Shown: piece after piece, positions 7,201 through 15,417 of the stretch
How positions within the stretch are numbered: the stretch's first letter is position 1
Layout of the letters: each line of letters starts with the position of its first letter
Assembly (NCBI GenBank): GCA_947167725.1
Contig: CAMVJF010000017.1
Span: 1 to 15,987 of the forward strand
Direction of reading: 5' to 3'
Source: an uncultured Clostridia bacterium
Lineage (GTDB): Bacteria; Bacillota; Clostridia; Oscillospirales; Oscillospiraceae
Length of the DNA: 15,987 nucleotides
Translations under genes and position numbers: made by a program
Notes under the pieces: generated by a model
What the model was told of the DNA's origin: nothing
Seen by the model: only the letters and a program-made list of their open reading frames with translations
Database searches by the model: none

Positions 7201-7205
7201 GGAGG
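7201..7205 (+). promoter_or_regulatory. Ribosome binding site GGAGG deciding a TTG start
   Basis: GGAGG lies 10 bases before TTG 7216. The longer in-frame GTG at 7180 has no purine-rich site upstream and would place this GGAGG inside the coding region, so the TTG is preferred. Confidence 0.6.
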
Positions 7206-7215
7206 CGTCAAGAAC

Positions 7216-8676
7216 TTGTATAGAAAGAGAACAAAAGGCCTCATCAAGCATTGGGACTTCATCCTGCTGGACATCCTGTGCATGCAGGCGGCTTTCGTGG
7301 CCAGCTTCTGGCTGTTTCACGGCTTCCATAACCCTTATCGCATACAGGCGTTCCAGTATCAGGCGATCGTCCTGTTCCTGAGTCAGCTGCTGATCACGGC
7401 TTTTGCAAAGAACTACGGCGGCATCCTCAGAAGGAAACGCTTCGACGAGCTGCTTGCGATCTTCCAGTACATCCTGGGGACCGTCCTGCTGGCGATCCTG
7501 TTCATGTTCCTCACGCACAATTCCGCGATCGCGTCGCGTCTTCAGATCGGCTTTACGGCGGTCTTCTTCCTGCTGTTCGACTTTATCGCCCGGCATCTGA
7601 ACAAGCTCCGGGTCATTCGCTCGAGCGAAGGGGAAAAGGGAAAGCGCTCGCTTGTTCTGTTCACCTCGGCCAAGCTGGTCGACGAAGCGCTTGAAAAGCT
7701 CTATATCACAGATTCCTATCGGGACTTCACGGTCTCTCAGATCGTACTGCTGGACGGCGAGGCCGGCGAGATGCCGGGGCGCCCGGCGATCCCCATCTCC
7801 ACGCTGAGCGATCGGACGCTCCGCGAGATCGGACACGACTGGGTCGACGAGGCGTTCATCCTGCAGTCGAACGATATGGTTTTCCCGAGCTCGCTGATGG
7901 ACGACCTGATGACGATGGGCATCACGGTCAGCTATACGATGGCCGCTGTCAATAACGACAAATGGCCGAACACGGACGTCAAAAAGCTCGGCGAATACAA
8001 GGTGCTGACGAACGCGGTCCGGATCGCGGCGGGGTGGGAGCTTGCGGCGAAGCGCCTGATGGATATCGTCGGCGGCGTCGTCGGCTGCATCTTGACCGGC
8101 GTGATTTTCCTGTTTGTCGCGCCGCTGATCTACGCCGCGGATCCCGGCCCCGTGATCTTTACGCAGGAGCGCATCGGCGAGAACGGAAAGCGGATAAGGA
8201 TCCACAAGTTCCGCAGCATGTATCTCGACGCGGAGAAGAGAAAGGCCGAGCTGATGTCCGAGAACAAGGTCAAGGACGGCATGATGTTCAAGCTCGACGA
8301 CGACCCGCGCATCATCGGCAGCGAGAAGAAAGACAGGAACGGCAGGCCGAGGGGCATCGGCAACTTCATCCGCAGCACCTCGCTGGATGAATTCCCGCAG
8401 TTTTTCGACTGCCTGATCGGGAACATGTCGCTGGTGGGCTGGCGTCCCTGCACGCTGGAGGAATGGGAGAAATACGATCTCAAGCATCGCATCCGCGCCA
8501 GCATGAAGCCGGGGATCTCCGGGCCGTGGCAGGTGAGCGGACGCAGCGAGATCACCGATTTCGACGAGGTCGTCAAGCTGGATCGCGAATACATCGAAAA
8601 ATGGAATCTGCTGCTGGATATCAAGATCCTTCTGAAGACGGTCGTGGTCGTTCTGAAATGCCGCGGCGCGGAATGA
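7216..8676 (+). CDS. Undecaprenyl-phosphate hexose-1-phosphate transferase (bacterial sugar transferase family)
   Basis: This 486-residue enzyme starts glycan synthesis by transferring a sugar-1-phosphate from a nucleotide sugar to undecaprenyl phosphate at the inner membrane face. The N-terminal half has four predicted transmembrane helices (roughly 15-125) and a CoA-binding-like domain, as in WbaP/WcaJ-type proteins. The C-terminal catalytic domain shows KRLMDIVGG (279-287), DPGPVIF from 309, ERIGENGK (318-325), HKFRSM (330-335), SLDEFPQ (389-395, containing the family's essential Asp-Glu pair) and MSLVGWRP (404-411). It ends with the LDIKILLKT segment. The usual SLVGPRP or SLVGTRP reads SLVGWRP here. 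The sugar substrate cannot be read from sequence. The TTG start at 7216 gives MYRKRTKG, a common beginning for clostridial relatives. It is first in the operon, 21 bases before the GT4 gene. Confidence 0.9.
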   Translation: MYRKRTKGLIKHWDFILLDILCMQAAFVASFWLFHGFHNPYRIQAFQYQAIVLFLSQLLITAFAKNYGGILRRKRFDELLAIFQYILGTVLLAILFMFLTHNSAIASRLQIGFTAVFFLLFDFIARHLNKLRVIRSSEGEKGKRSLVLFTSAKLVDEALEKLYITDSYRDFTVSQIVLLDGEAGEMPGRPAIPISTLSDRTLREIGHDWVDEAFILQSNDMVFPSSLMDDLMTMGITVSYTMAAVNNDKWPNTDVKKLGEYKVLTNAVRIAAGWELAAKRLMDIVGGVVGCILTGVIFLFVAPLIYAADPGPVIFTQERIGENGKRIRIHKFRSMYLDAEKRKAELMSENKVKDGMMFKLDDDPRIIGSEKKDRNGRPRGIGNFIRSTSLDEFPQFFDCLIGNMSLVGWRPCTLEEWEKYDLKHRIRASMKPGISGPWQVSGRSEITDFDEVVKLDREYIEKWNLLLDIKILLKTVVVVLKCRGAE

Positions 8677-8697
8677 TCGATCGGTGGACACGGAACG

Positions 8698-9828
8698 ATG
8701 AGCAAGGCGGAGAAAAAACTGAAGATCGCAATGCTCGGCCATAAACGGATCCCGAGCCGCGAGGGCGGGATCGAGATCGTCGTCGAGGAGCTTGCCTCGC
8801 GCATGGTGCGGCGGGGCCACGAGGTCGTCTGCCTCAACCGGGCGGGCCATCATGTGAGCGGAAAGGAATTCGACCGGGATGCGGGGGACGAGTACCGCGG
8901 CATCCGCCTCAGAACGGTCCCCACGATCGACCGCAGAGGGCTCGCCGCGATGACGAGCAGTCTCTCCGCGGCGCTGATCGCGGCCTTCGGCCGCTTCGAT
9001 GTGGTTCATTTTCACGCGGAAGGCCCCGCGGCGATGTGCCTGATCCCGCATCTGGCCGGCAAGCGCGTCGTGGTCACGATCCACGGCCTTGACTGGGCGC
9101 GCGCGCAGTGGGGCGGCTTTGCCTCCCGCTATATCAAATGGGGCGAGCGCCAGGCCGTTAAGTACGCCGACGAGATCATCGTGCTGTCGCGCGGCGTTCA
9201 GAACTACTTTCTCGAAAACTATGGGCGAAAGACCGTGTATATCCCAAACGGCGTCACCAGACCCGAGCCCGTTCCCGCCGAGCGGATCACCGATCGCTGG
9301 GGACTCGAAAAGGACGGCTATATCCTTTTCCTCGGCCGCATCGTGCCGGAAAAGGGACTGCGGATTCTGCTCGAAGCCTGGAAGGGCGTTCATACGGACA
9401 AAAAGCTCGTGATCGCCGGCGGAAGCTCCGATACGCAGGATTTCATGGATGAGCTCATTTCGATCGCGGACGAGCGCGTTGTTTTCACCGGATTCCAGCA
9501 GGGCAGGATTCTCGAGGAGCTGTATTCAAATTGCTATCTGTACTGCCTGCCCTCCGATCTGGAGGGGATGCCGCTGTCGCTGCTCGAGGCCATGAGCTAC
9601 GGAAACTGCTGCGTGGTGAGCGATATCCCGGAGTGCACGGAGGTCGTCGGGGATAAGGCGGCCGTCTTTGCGCACTCCTCCGCGGAGGAACTCAAAAGGG
9701 TACTGCAGCGTCTTCTCGATTCTCCGGAGACGGTCCGGCGATACAGAGCCGGGGCGGCGGAGTATATCTGCGCCAGATTTGATTGGGAGAATGTGGTCGA
9801 CCGGACCCTGGAATTGTATCACGGTTAG
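8698..9828 (+). CDS. GT4-type glycosyltransferase (GT-B fold, DUF1972-like N-terminus)
   Basis: A 376-residue cytoplasmic or membrane-associated glycosyltransferase that probably adds the second sugar to the lipid-linked unit. The N-terminal Rossmann domain begins with the glycine loop in LGHKRIPSREGGIEIVVEEL, a pattern shared with rhamnosyltransferase-like DUF1972 proteins. The C-terminal domain shows YILFLGRIVPEKGL, VIAGGSSD and the EX7E motif (E289 and E297 in LEGMPLSLLEA), which contacts the nucleotide sugar in retaining GT4 enzymes. Donor and acceptor cannot be deduced. The ribosome binding site is weak (GGTGGA, 8683-8688). The gene lies 21 bases after the sugar transferase and 15 bases before the acyltransferase, consistent with one operon. 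Family confident, linkage unknown. Confidence 0.9.
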   Translation: MSKAEKKLKIAMLGHKRIPSREGGIEIVVEELASRMVRRGHEVVCLNRAGHHVSGKEFDRDAGDEYRGIRLRTVPTIDRRGLAAMTSSLSAALIAAFGRFDVVHFHAEGPAAMCLIPHLAGKRVVVTIHGLDWARAQWGGFASRYIKWGERQAVKYADEIIVLSRGVQNYFLENYGRKTVYIPNGVTRPEPVPAERITDRWGLEKDGYILFLGRIVPEKGLRILLEAWKGVHTDKKLVIAGGSSDTQDFMDELISIADERVVFTGFQQGRILEELYSNCYLYCLPSDLEGMPLSLLEAMSYGNCCVVSDIPECTEVVGDKAAVFAHSSAEELKRVLQRLLDSPETVRRYRAGAAEYICARFDWENVVDRTLELYHG

Positions 9829-9843
9829 GGGATAGGATTGTCG

Positions 9844-10827
9844 ATGAGCAAAGAACGAGAGATCTGGGTCGATTATATCAAGGTGATCGCATGCGTTCTG
9901 GTCGTGCTCGGTCACTTTTTCCAGTCCATGGTGCGCGCCGGCATCCTCGGCGAATCGGGCTTCTGCCTGTGGTTCGACACGACCGTTTACTATTTTCATG
10001 TCCCGCTGTTCTTTATCTGTTCGGGATATTTGTATCAGCAGTACGGCACGGTCGATTCGCTCTTTTCCTGGAAACGGAACGCCGTGAAGAAAGCCGTCGC
10101 GCTCGGCGTCCCTTACTTTGCTTTTTCCGGTATTACCTGGCTTTTCAAAACCGTATTCGCGAATTCCGTGAACACCCGGATCGGCGGCCTCGCGGAGGTG
10201 CTGTTCGTCGAGCCCTGTTCTCCCTATTGGTTTTTGTATGTTTTGTTTTTTCTCTTTCTGCTGATCCCGACGATCTCGTCGAAGAAAAGCCTGATCACGC
10301 TGCTCCTCCTCTCCGCCGCTGCGAAACTGGCTGTCTGCGCCCTGCCGGAGCTCGCGGTGTGGAGGATCTACGCCGTACAGGGCGTGTTTTCCTATTCGGT
10401 TTGGTTCGTGCTCGGGATGGGCCTGTCCGTGATCGGAGCCGGTAAGCTCCGTCACAGGGCGCTCGGGGTCCTGCTGGCCGCCGGTTTCATCGCGCTGAGT
10501 TTTGTTACCGTGAAAAGCGCCGACCGATTTGTCGATCTCGGGATGGCCGCGCTGGCCTGTACCGCCGTCTTTTCCCTTATGGTATTCGCGAAGGACAGCC
10601 GCGTGCTCGACGCCGCCGTCCCCTATACGTTTCCGGTGTTTTTGATGCATACCCTGACGGCCGCGCCGCTCAGGCTCCTGCTGATGAAGGCCGGGTGCAT
10701 GAGCCCGTATATCCATATTCCCGCGGGCATTCTCGCCGGCTTCCTCGGACCGGTGATCGCAATTAAGATCATGGAGAAGATCCGTCTTGATGTGTTGGTT
10801 TATCCGGGACGATATTTCCGCCTGTAA
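9844..10827 (+). CDS. Acyltransferase-3 family membrane protein (glycan O-acylation)
   Basis: A 327-residue polytopic membrane protein with about ten hydrophobic segments. The N-terminus has the acyltransferase-3 signature REIWVDYIKVIACVLVVLGH, with Arg5, Asp10, Lys13 and the putative catalytic His24 at the inner end of the first helix. Members such as OafA, WecH and NodX move acetyl or other short acyl groups onto sugars. No SGNH domain is fused, and the length is typical for a stand-alone enzyme. ATG 9844 is preferred over TTG 9838 because AGGA (9834-9837) is six bases upstream. Its place between glycosyltransferase and polymerase genes supports O-acylation of the repeat unit. Acyl donor and target are unknown. 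Confidence 0.85.
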   Translation: MSKEREIWVDYIKVIACVLVVLGHFFQSMVRAGILGESGFCLWFDTTVYYFHVPLFFICSGYLYQQYGTVDSLFSWKRNAVKKAVALGVPYFAFSGITWLFKTVFANSVNTRIGGLAEVLFVEPCSPYWFLYVLFFLFLLIPTISSKKSLITLLLLSAAAKLAVCALPELAVWRIYAVQGVFSYSVWFVLGMGLSVIGAGKLRHRALGVLLAAGFIALSFVTVKSADRFVDLGMAALACTAVFSLMVFAKDSRVLDAAVPYTFPVFLMHTLTAAPLRLLLMKAGCMSPYIHIPAGILAGFLGPVIAIKIMEKIRLDVLVYPGRYFRL

Positions 10828-10892
10828 ACGGGATCGCCGCCGCCCGGCGGTATGAGCGAAAGAACAGGGACTGAAATCTCGATGGGGGAATC

Positions 10893-10904
10893 ATGAGGAA
10901 ATGA
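10893..10904 (+). other. Possible three-codon upstream ORF overlapping the polymerase start
   Basis: ATG AGG AAA TGA begins at 10893, preceded by GGGGGAA (10884-10890), and its stop overlaps the ATG of the next gene as ATGA. The polymerase ATG at 10901 has GAGGAA directly against it (10895-10900), too close for normal SD pairing. Translation of the polymerase could depend on re-initiation after this mini-ORF. Speculative. Confidence 0.25.
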
Positions 10905-12160
10905 TCAGAAAATCGCACAACGGAAAAATCGCATACTGCGTTTTCATCCTCCTGTTATACCTCCTTCTGGCGCGTGACGCGATAGAGCTGAGGGCCGCGC
11001 CCTTCCGCTATTTCGACGAGCTTCTGGCTGTCGCCGCGATCCCGCTGGCCCTGCTCAACGTCTGCGGCGCGGACGGCATTCGGCTGAACAGGAGCAGGGA
11101 AGGCTACTGGAAATGGTTGATGATCACTTTTTCGTGCGGCCTGTTCGGAAACGTGATCTATCGCTATCAGCCCTTTGTTCACGCCGCGCTTCCGGACATG
11201 TTTATCTGCCTGAAATTCTGGCTATGGATCGAAGCGGGGAAATACTTGTTCCGGCATTTCGACCTTGGGAGCTATGCCAAAGGCATATTCCGTCACGTCC
11301 GTTTCCTCACATGGCTGTATCTGCTTCTCGTTCTGATCGACCGGGCCGCACACATCTTTCCGTCTCCGATCAGACACGGTATCGGAGCCACCCAGCTGTT
11401 TTACAGTCATCCGACCGTTTTCGCGGCGTGCATGATTTTTCTGATGACGCTCCTTCTGCTCGCAAGAGACGGGACGACAAGGAACAGGTTTCTGTTTTAC
11501 GAGCTGATTCTGTCAGCTATGGCCTGTCTGAGCCTTCGCAGCAAGATCATCGGCTCTGTCCTGCTCTTCTGGCTGATCGTATATCTGGCCGTGTATCGAA
11601 AAAAGAAGATCACGCTCTGGACCGTGCTGCTCTTTATCCCGCCGGTCTTTCTCATCGGCTGGAATCAGATCCGGTATTATTTCTTCAGCGATCTGGTTGC
11701 CGGTTCCGCGCGGTATCAGCTCCTGACGAAAGCGTTCCGCGTCGCCGCGGACCATTTTCCGTTCGGCGCGGGATTCGCGACATTCGGTTCATACTATTCG
11801 GGACTGCACTATTCGCCGCTTTACAGCATGTACGGGATCTCCGACGTATATGGGATCACGGCGAAGGATTTCAGCTTTATCAGCGATTCTTTCTGGCCGA
11901 TGGTCCTCGGCCAGACGGGATATTTCGGTCTGCTCTGCTTCGCCATCGCCGTCTGCGCGCTTTTTTCTGCCGTTAAGAAAACGCGCGCGGGCAATGCCGT
12001 CGTTTATGCCTCGGGCTTGTTCGCTCTGGTTTACCTGCTGGTGGAGTCCACCTCTTCCGCGGCTTTTGTTCACCCGATCTATCTCCCGATCGCCATGATC
12101 CTCGGCTATGTGCTGAGAGACGCCGACCCGGCGCGCCGGGGCAGAAGGACAGAAGAATGA
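10901..12160 (+). CDS. Wzy-like O-antigen/capsule polymerase (O-antigen ligase superfamily)
   Basis: A 419-residue integral membrane protein with about 11 hydrophobic helices. It has a large outer loop at about 255-340 containing ARYQLLTKAFRVAADHFPFG and the following GAGFATFGS, a pattern typical of the periplasmic loop of Wzy polymerases and WaaL ligases. These enzymes join lipid-linked repeat units outside the cytoplasmic membrane. The sequence families diverge greatly, so polymerase versus ligase cannot be settled; the genetic context (initiating transferase, co-polymerase, LCP ligase) favours polymerase. It follows the acyltransferase after 73 bases, the widest gap in this operon. That gap holds a small hairpin CCGCC/GGCGG (10837-10850) without a T-tract. 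Its end overlaps the next gene by four bases, ATGA at 12157, suggesting translational coupling. Confidence 0.82.
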   Translation: MIRKSHNGKIAYCVFILLLYLLLARDAIELRAAPFRYFDELLAVAAIPLALLNVCGADGIRLNRSREGYWKWLMITFSCGLFGNVIYRYQPFVHAALPDMFICLKFWLWIEAGKYLFRHFDLGSYAKGIFRHVRFLTWLYLLLVLIDRAAHIFPSPIRHGIGATQLFYSHPTVFAACMIFLMTLLLLARDGTTRNRFLFYELILSAMACLSLRSKIIGSVLLFWLIVYLAVYRKKKITLWTVLLFIPPVFLIGWNQIRYYFFSDLVAGSARYQLLTKAFRVAADHFPFGAGFATFGSYYSGLHYSPLYSMYGISDVYGITAKDFSFISDSFWPMVLGQTGYFGLLCFAIAVCALFSAVKKTRAGNAVVYASGLFALVYLLVESTSSAAFVHPIYLPIAMILGYVLRDADPARRGRRTEE

Positions 12161-13362
12161 AGATCCTGTTCATCAACAAATTCCTATATCCGAACGGGGG
12201 CTCCGAGACCTATGTATTTGCTCTCGGGGATGCGCTGCGCGCGCTCGGCCACGAGGTGGAGTTCTTCGGCATGGACCACCCCGCGAGGACGGTGGGCAAC
12301 AGCGCGGAGGCTTATACCGCGAACATGGATTTTCACGGCGGGGGCAAGCTCGAAAAGCTGCTCTATCCCCTCAAAACGATCTACAGCTTCGAGGCGCGAA
12401 GACAGCTCCGCAAGGTCCTGGACTCTTTTTCGCCGGACGTGATCCATCTCAACAACTTCAATTACCAGCTCACGCCCTCGATCCTCGTCGAGATCGAGCG
12501 CTGGGAAAAGAAAAACGGCCGCCGCTGCCGCGTCGTCTACACCGCGCACGACGGCCAGCTCGTCTGCCCGAACCACCTCTTTCGCAATCCCAATAGCGGA
12601 GAGCTGTGCGAAAAGTGTCTCGGCGCTCACTATTCCAACTGCGTCAGAGGACGCTGTATCCACGGAAGCCGGGCCAGGAGCCTCGTCGGCGCGGCGGAGG
12701 CGCGGTACTGGGATCTGCGCGGAATCTACCGCCGCATCGACGCGGTGATTTGTCCCTCCGCCTTTATGAAGAGCAAGCTGGACACGAACAGATGGCTCCG
12801 GGGAAGGACGCTCGTCCTGCGGAATTTCATCGAAAAGGCCGAAAAAAAGAAAACGGATAAAAAGGAATACGTGCTGTATTTCGGACGCTATTCCGAGGAG
12901 AAGGGGATCGACACGCTCGTCCGCGCGATCGAGGCCTGCCCCGAAATCCCCTTCGTCTGCGCCGGCGCCGGTCCCCTGGAAGACAAGCTCAGCGCGCTCG
13001 AAAACGTGCGGAACGTGGGTTTTCAGAGCGGCGAGGCGCTCGACCGCCTGATCCGCGAGGCGCAGTTCAGTCTGTGCCCCTCCGAGGTCCATGACAATTG
13101 CCCTTTTTCCGTCATGGAGAGCCAGGAGCGCGCAACGCCCGTCATCGGCGCGCGGCTCGGAGGCGTGCCGGAGCTCATCGAGGACGGCGTGAACGGCAGA
13201 CTTTTCGAAAGAAAGGACGCGGACGCGCTCGCCGCGCTGATCCGGGAGCTCTGGAACGACAGGGAAACCCTGGCGCGATACAGCCGCGAATGTGAAAAGC
13301 TCAGCCGCGACGGACTCTGTGAGTACTGCGAAAAACTGATGAGGATCTACGGAGCGCCTTGA
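12157..13362 (+). CDS. GT4-type glycosyltransferase with cysteine-rich insert
   Basis: A 401-residue GT-B glycosyltransferase. The N-terminal domain opens with ILFINKFLYPNGGSETYV, and the C-terminal domain has YVLYFGRYSEEKGIDTLVRA, FVCAGAGPL and the nucleotide-sugar motif region CPSEVHDNCPFSVMES. The EX7E first position is Asp313 rather than Glu (D313, E321), a conservative change. Between the domains is a CEKCLGAHYSNCVRGRC insert (C151, C154, C162, C167), a four-cysteine cluster seen in a GT4 subfamily from capsule and S-layer glycan loci, possibly metal binding. It begins inside the stop of the polymerase gene, so translation is probably coupled. Likely adds a later sugar of the repeat unit; donor and acceptor unknown. 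Confidence 0.88.
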   Translation: MKILFINKFLYPNGGSETYVFALGDALRALGHEVEFFGMDHPARTVGNSAEAYTANMDFHGGGKLEKLLYPLKTIYSFEARRQLRKVLDSFSPDVIHLNNFNYQLTPSILVEIERWEKKNGRRCRVVYTAHDGQLVCPNHLFRNPNSGELCEKCLGAHYSNCVRGRCIHGSRARSLVGAAEARYWDLRGIYRRIDAVICPSAFMKSKLDTNRWLRGRTLVLRNFIEKAEKKKTDKKEYVLYFGRYSEEKGIDTLVRAIEACPEIPFVCAGAGPLEDKLSALENVRNVGFQSGEALDRLIREAQFSLCPSEVHDNCPFSVMESQERATPVIGARLGGVPELIEDGVNGRLFERKDADALAALIRELWNDRETLARYSRECEKLSRDGLCEYCEKLMRIYGAP

Positions 13363-13382
13363 CGCCGCAAGAGGAGAGTATT

Positions 13383-14582
13383 ATGCCTTCAAAAGAAAAA
13401 AAGCTGAACGGGACCGTGATCGTGACCTACCGCTGTAACGCGCGCTGCACCATGTGCAATCGCTACAAGGCGCCGTCCCGGCCCGAAGAGGAGCTCGGCC
13501 TCGATACGATCCGAAAGCTGCCGAAGATGTATTTCACCAACATCACGGGCGGCGAGCCTTTCATCCGTACCGATCTGCCCGAGATCGTCCGCGAGCTTTA
13601 CAGAAAGTCCGACCGCATCGTGATCTCGACGAACGGCTATTTTACCGACCGCATCGTCGCGCTCGCCAGGGAATTCCCCCAGGTCGGCATCCGGATCTCG
13701 ATCGAGGGACTGGAAAAGACGAACAACGAGATCCGCGGGCTGGAAAACGGTTTTCAAAGAGGATATCAGACGCTCAAAACGCTGCGGGAAATGGGAATGA
13801 AGGACGTCGGCTTCGGCATGACCGTCCAGGACAGAAACGCCCCGGATCTGGTGCCTCTCTACGACATCTCCGACGAGATGGGTATGGAATTCGCAACGGC
13901 GAGCCTGCATAACAGCTTTTATTTCGTCGAGTCGAAGAACATCATCCACGACCGTCCCATGGTCGCGAAGCATTTCGAGGACCTTGTCAACAAGCTCCTG
14001 CGCAGCCGCAGCCCGAAAAAATGGTTCCGCGCCTATTTTAACCACGGCCTGATCAATTACATCTACGGTCAGCCGCGCCTGCTGCCCTGCGATATGTCCT
14101 TCGATACCTTCTTCATCGACCCCTACGGCGACGTGATGCCCTGCAACGGCACCAAGGACAAGGAGGTCATGGGCAATCTGAACCGCCAGAGCTGGGACGA
14201 ACTCTGGAACAGCCCGGAGGCGGCGGCGGTCCGGGAAAAGGTCCGCCGCTGCGACCGCCAGTGCTGGATGATCGGTTCGGTCTCTCCGGCCATGCACAAG
14301 TATATCTGGAAACCGGCCTGGTGGGTGCTGGTCCATAAGATCAAAAGCCTGTTCACGAGCAAGCCGTACAGCATGTTTGAGAACAGGATCTGCCGGGATT
14401 ACCGTGACGGCAAGGTCACGAAGGAAGAGCTCGACCTGTGCAGCACCTGCGACCTGTGCGCTGCGGCCAGCGACGGACTGAGCAAAGACAGCCGCGGGCT
14501 GCTCTCGGAGAAGACGGGCGAGGAGATCGTCGCGGACGATCTTGCCCGCCAGATGGAGAAAGAAAATGATCAGCGATCCTGA
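13383..14582 (+). CDS. Radical SAM protein with SPASM-like region and extra C-terminal cysteine cluster
   Basis: A 399-residue radical SAM enzyme. The SAM [4Fe-4S] motif CX3CX2C is C18-N-A-R-C22-T-M-C25, followed by the SAM-binding GGEP at 56-59. Residues 236-294 contain a SPASM-like stretch: C236, then FIDPYGDVMPCN (C254), GNLNRQSWDELW, C290 and C294. A further C-terminal set, C337, C353, C356 and C359 (CSTCDLC), brings the non-SAM cysteines named here to eight, enough for two auxiliary [4Fe-4S] clusters. ATG 13383 has GAGGAG at 13371-13376; the longer TTG-started frame at 13359 overlaps the previous stop and is less likely. Related proteins occur in surface-glycan loci, where the substrate is usually unknown. 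It overlaps the LicD gene by 17 bases. Chemistry unassigned: I would not call it a peptide maturase, because no small precursor peptide is seen nearby. Confidence 0.88.
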   Translation: MPSKEKKLNGTVIVTYRCNARCTMCNRYKAPSRPEEELGLDTIRKLPKMYFTNITGGEPFIRTDLPEIVRELYRKSDRIVISTNGYFTDRIVALAREFPQVGIRISIEGLEKTNNEIRGLENGFQRGYQTLKTLREMGMKDVGFGMTVQDRNAPDLVPLYDISDEMGMEFATASLHNSFYFVESKNIIHDRPMVAKHFEDLVNKLLRSRSPKKWFRAYFNHGLINYIYGQPRLLPCDMSFDTFFIDPYGDVMPCNGTKDKEVMGNLNRQSWDELWNSPEAAAVREKVRRCDRQCWMIGSVSPAMHKYIWKPAWWVLVHKIKSLFTSKPYSMFENRICRDYRDGKVTKEELDLCSTCDLCAAASDGLSKDSRGLLSEKTGEEIVADDLARQMEKENDQRS

Positions 14583-15417
14583 ACGGAAGCATCTCCAGCA
14601 ATGCGAGCTTCTGATCGCCAAGGAGATCAAGCGCCTTTGCGAAAAGCATGCCATTCCTTATTATCTGGTCGGCGGCTCTCTTCTCGGCGCGGTCAGACAC
14701 CGGGGCTTTATTCCCTGGGACGACGATATCGACATCGGGATGGAGCGATCGGATTACGACCGCTTCTGCGGGCTGTGCGCCGCCGAGCTGGGCGAGGCGT
14801 TTGTCCTGCAGACCTGGGATACGGACGAGAACTATCCGATGTCGTACGGCAAGGTGCGCCTGAAGGGGACCTGCGTGCGGGAGGCGTTTCTCTCCGGAGA
14901 GAGACCGAAGGAGAACGGGATCTTTGTTGATGTATTTCCCTATGACAACGTCCCGGATGATCCGCTCGGGCGTCTGATCCAGGAAAAGGGATACTATATC
15001 CTCAAAAGGCTCCTTTGGCTGAAAAAGGGTCACGGACGCACGATCACGGAAGAGAGCGCCCGGAAGAAAAGAAGATACCGCTTCGCGGCCGTGGCCGCTT
15101 CGCTGATCTCGTACCGCGCCGTCAGGAAAAGCTATGACAGACTGATCCGGCGCTACAACGACCGCGAAACAGAGCGTCTCGTTTTTGACGGCGTGTATTC
15201 CTACGAGATAAACTCGATCCGCCGGGAATGGCTGAAAAAGACGAAAATGTATCGCTTTGAGGATACGGAGTTCATGTCCTTCGAGGACGCCGATTCCTAC
15301 CTCAGACATATGTTCCGCGACTATATGCAGCTTCCCCCGGAGGATCAGCGGCACAGCCACGAGATCCTCGCCGTCGACTTCGGGGAATACGGAAAAGAAA
15401 GGCGTGCTTCGGATTGA
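14566..15417 (+). CDS. LicD family phosphotransferase
   Basis: A 283-residue LicD protein with the nucleotidyltransferase-fold signature YYLVGGSLLGAVRHRGFIPW, followed directly by DDDIDIG: GGS at 36-38 and the acidic metal-binding run D52-D53-D54-I55-D56. LicD enzymes transfer phosphocholine (or related phospho-alcohols) from a CDP-activated donor to sugars of teichoic acids, LPS or capsule; fukutin relatives do the same with ribitol phosphate. ATG 14566 has GGAG at 14555-14558 and lies inside the end of the radical SAM gene; an in-frame upstream start at 14542 has no better site. The following gene begins within its stop codon (TTGA). Together with that LicC-like gene it suggests phospho-alcohol decoration of the glycan. 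The transferred group is not readable from sequence. Confidence 0.9.
   Translation: MISDPERKHLQQCELLIAKEIKRLCEKHAIPYYLVGGSLLGAVRHRGFIPWDDDIDIGMERSDYDRFCGLCAAELGEAFVLQTWDTDENYPMSYGKVRLKGTCVREAFLSGERPKENGIFVDVFPYDNVPDDPLGRLIQEKGYYILKRLLWLKKGHGRTITEESARKKRRYRFAAVAASLISYRAVRKSYDRLIRRYNDRETERLVFDGVYSYEINSIRREWLKKTKMYRFEDTEFMSFEDADSYLRHMFRDYMQLPPEDQRHSHEILAVDFGEYGKERRASD

Noticed and set aside
7162..9393. 743-residue minus-strand open frame
   Set aside because: It lies opposite the sugar transferase and GT4 genes, which carry clear family motifs. Its translation is Arg/Asp/His-rich with no recognisable domain, the usual shadow of GC-rich codons.
9526..10716. 396-residue minus-strand open frame opposite the acyltransferase
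   Set aside because: The plus strand encodes a membrane protein with the acyltransferase-3 signature. The antisense product is highly charged with no family match.
14123..14374. Small precursor peptide gene for the radical SAM enzyme
   Set aside because: Short frames around the radical SAM gene are antisense or out-of-frame shadows inside larger genes; none has its own ribosome binding site or leader-core appearance.
13389..14654. 421-residue minus-strand open frame opposite the radical SAM gene
   Set aside because: The plus strand carries CX3CX2C, GGEP and cysteine clusters. The antisense frame has no motif and covers the start of LicD.
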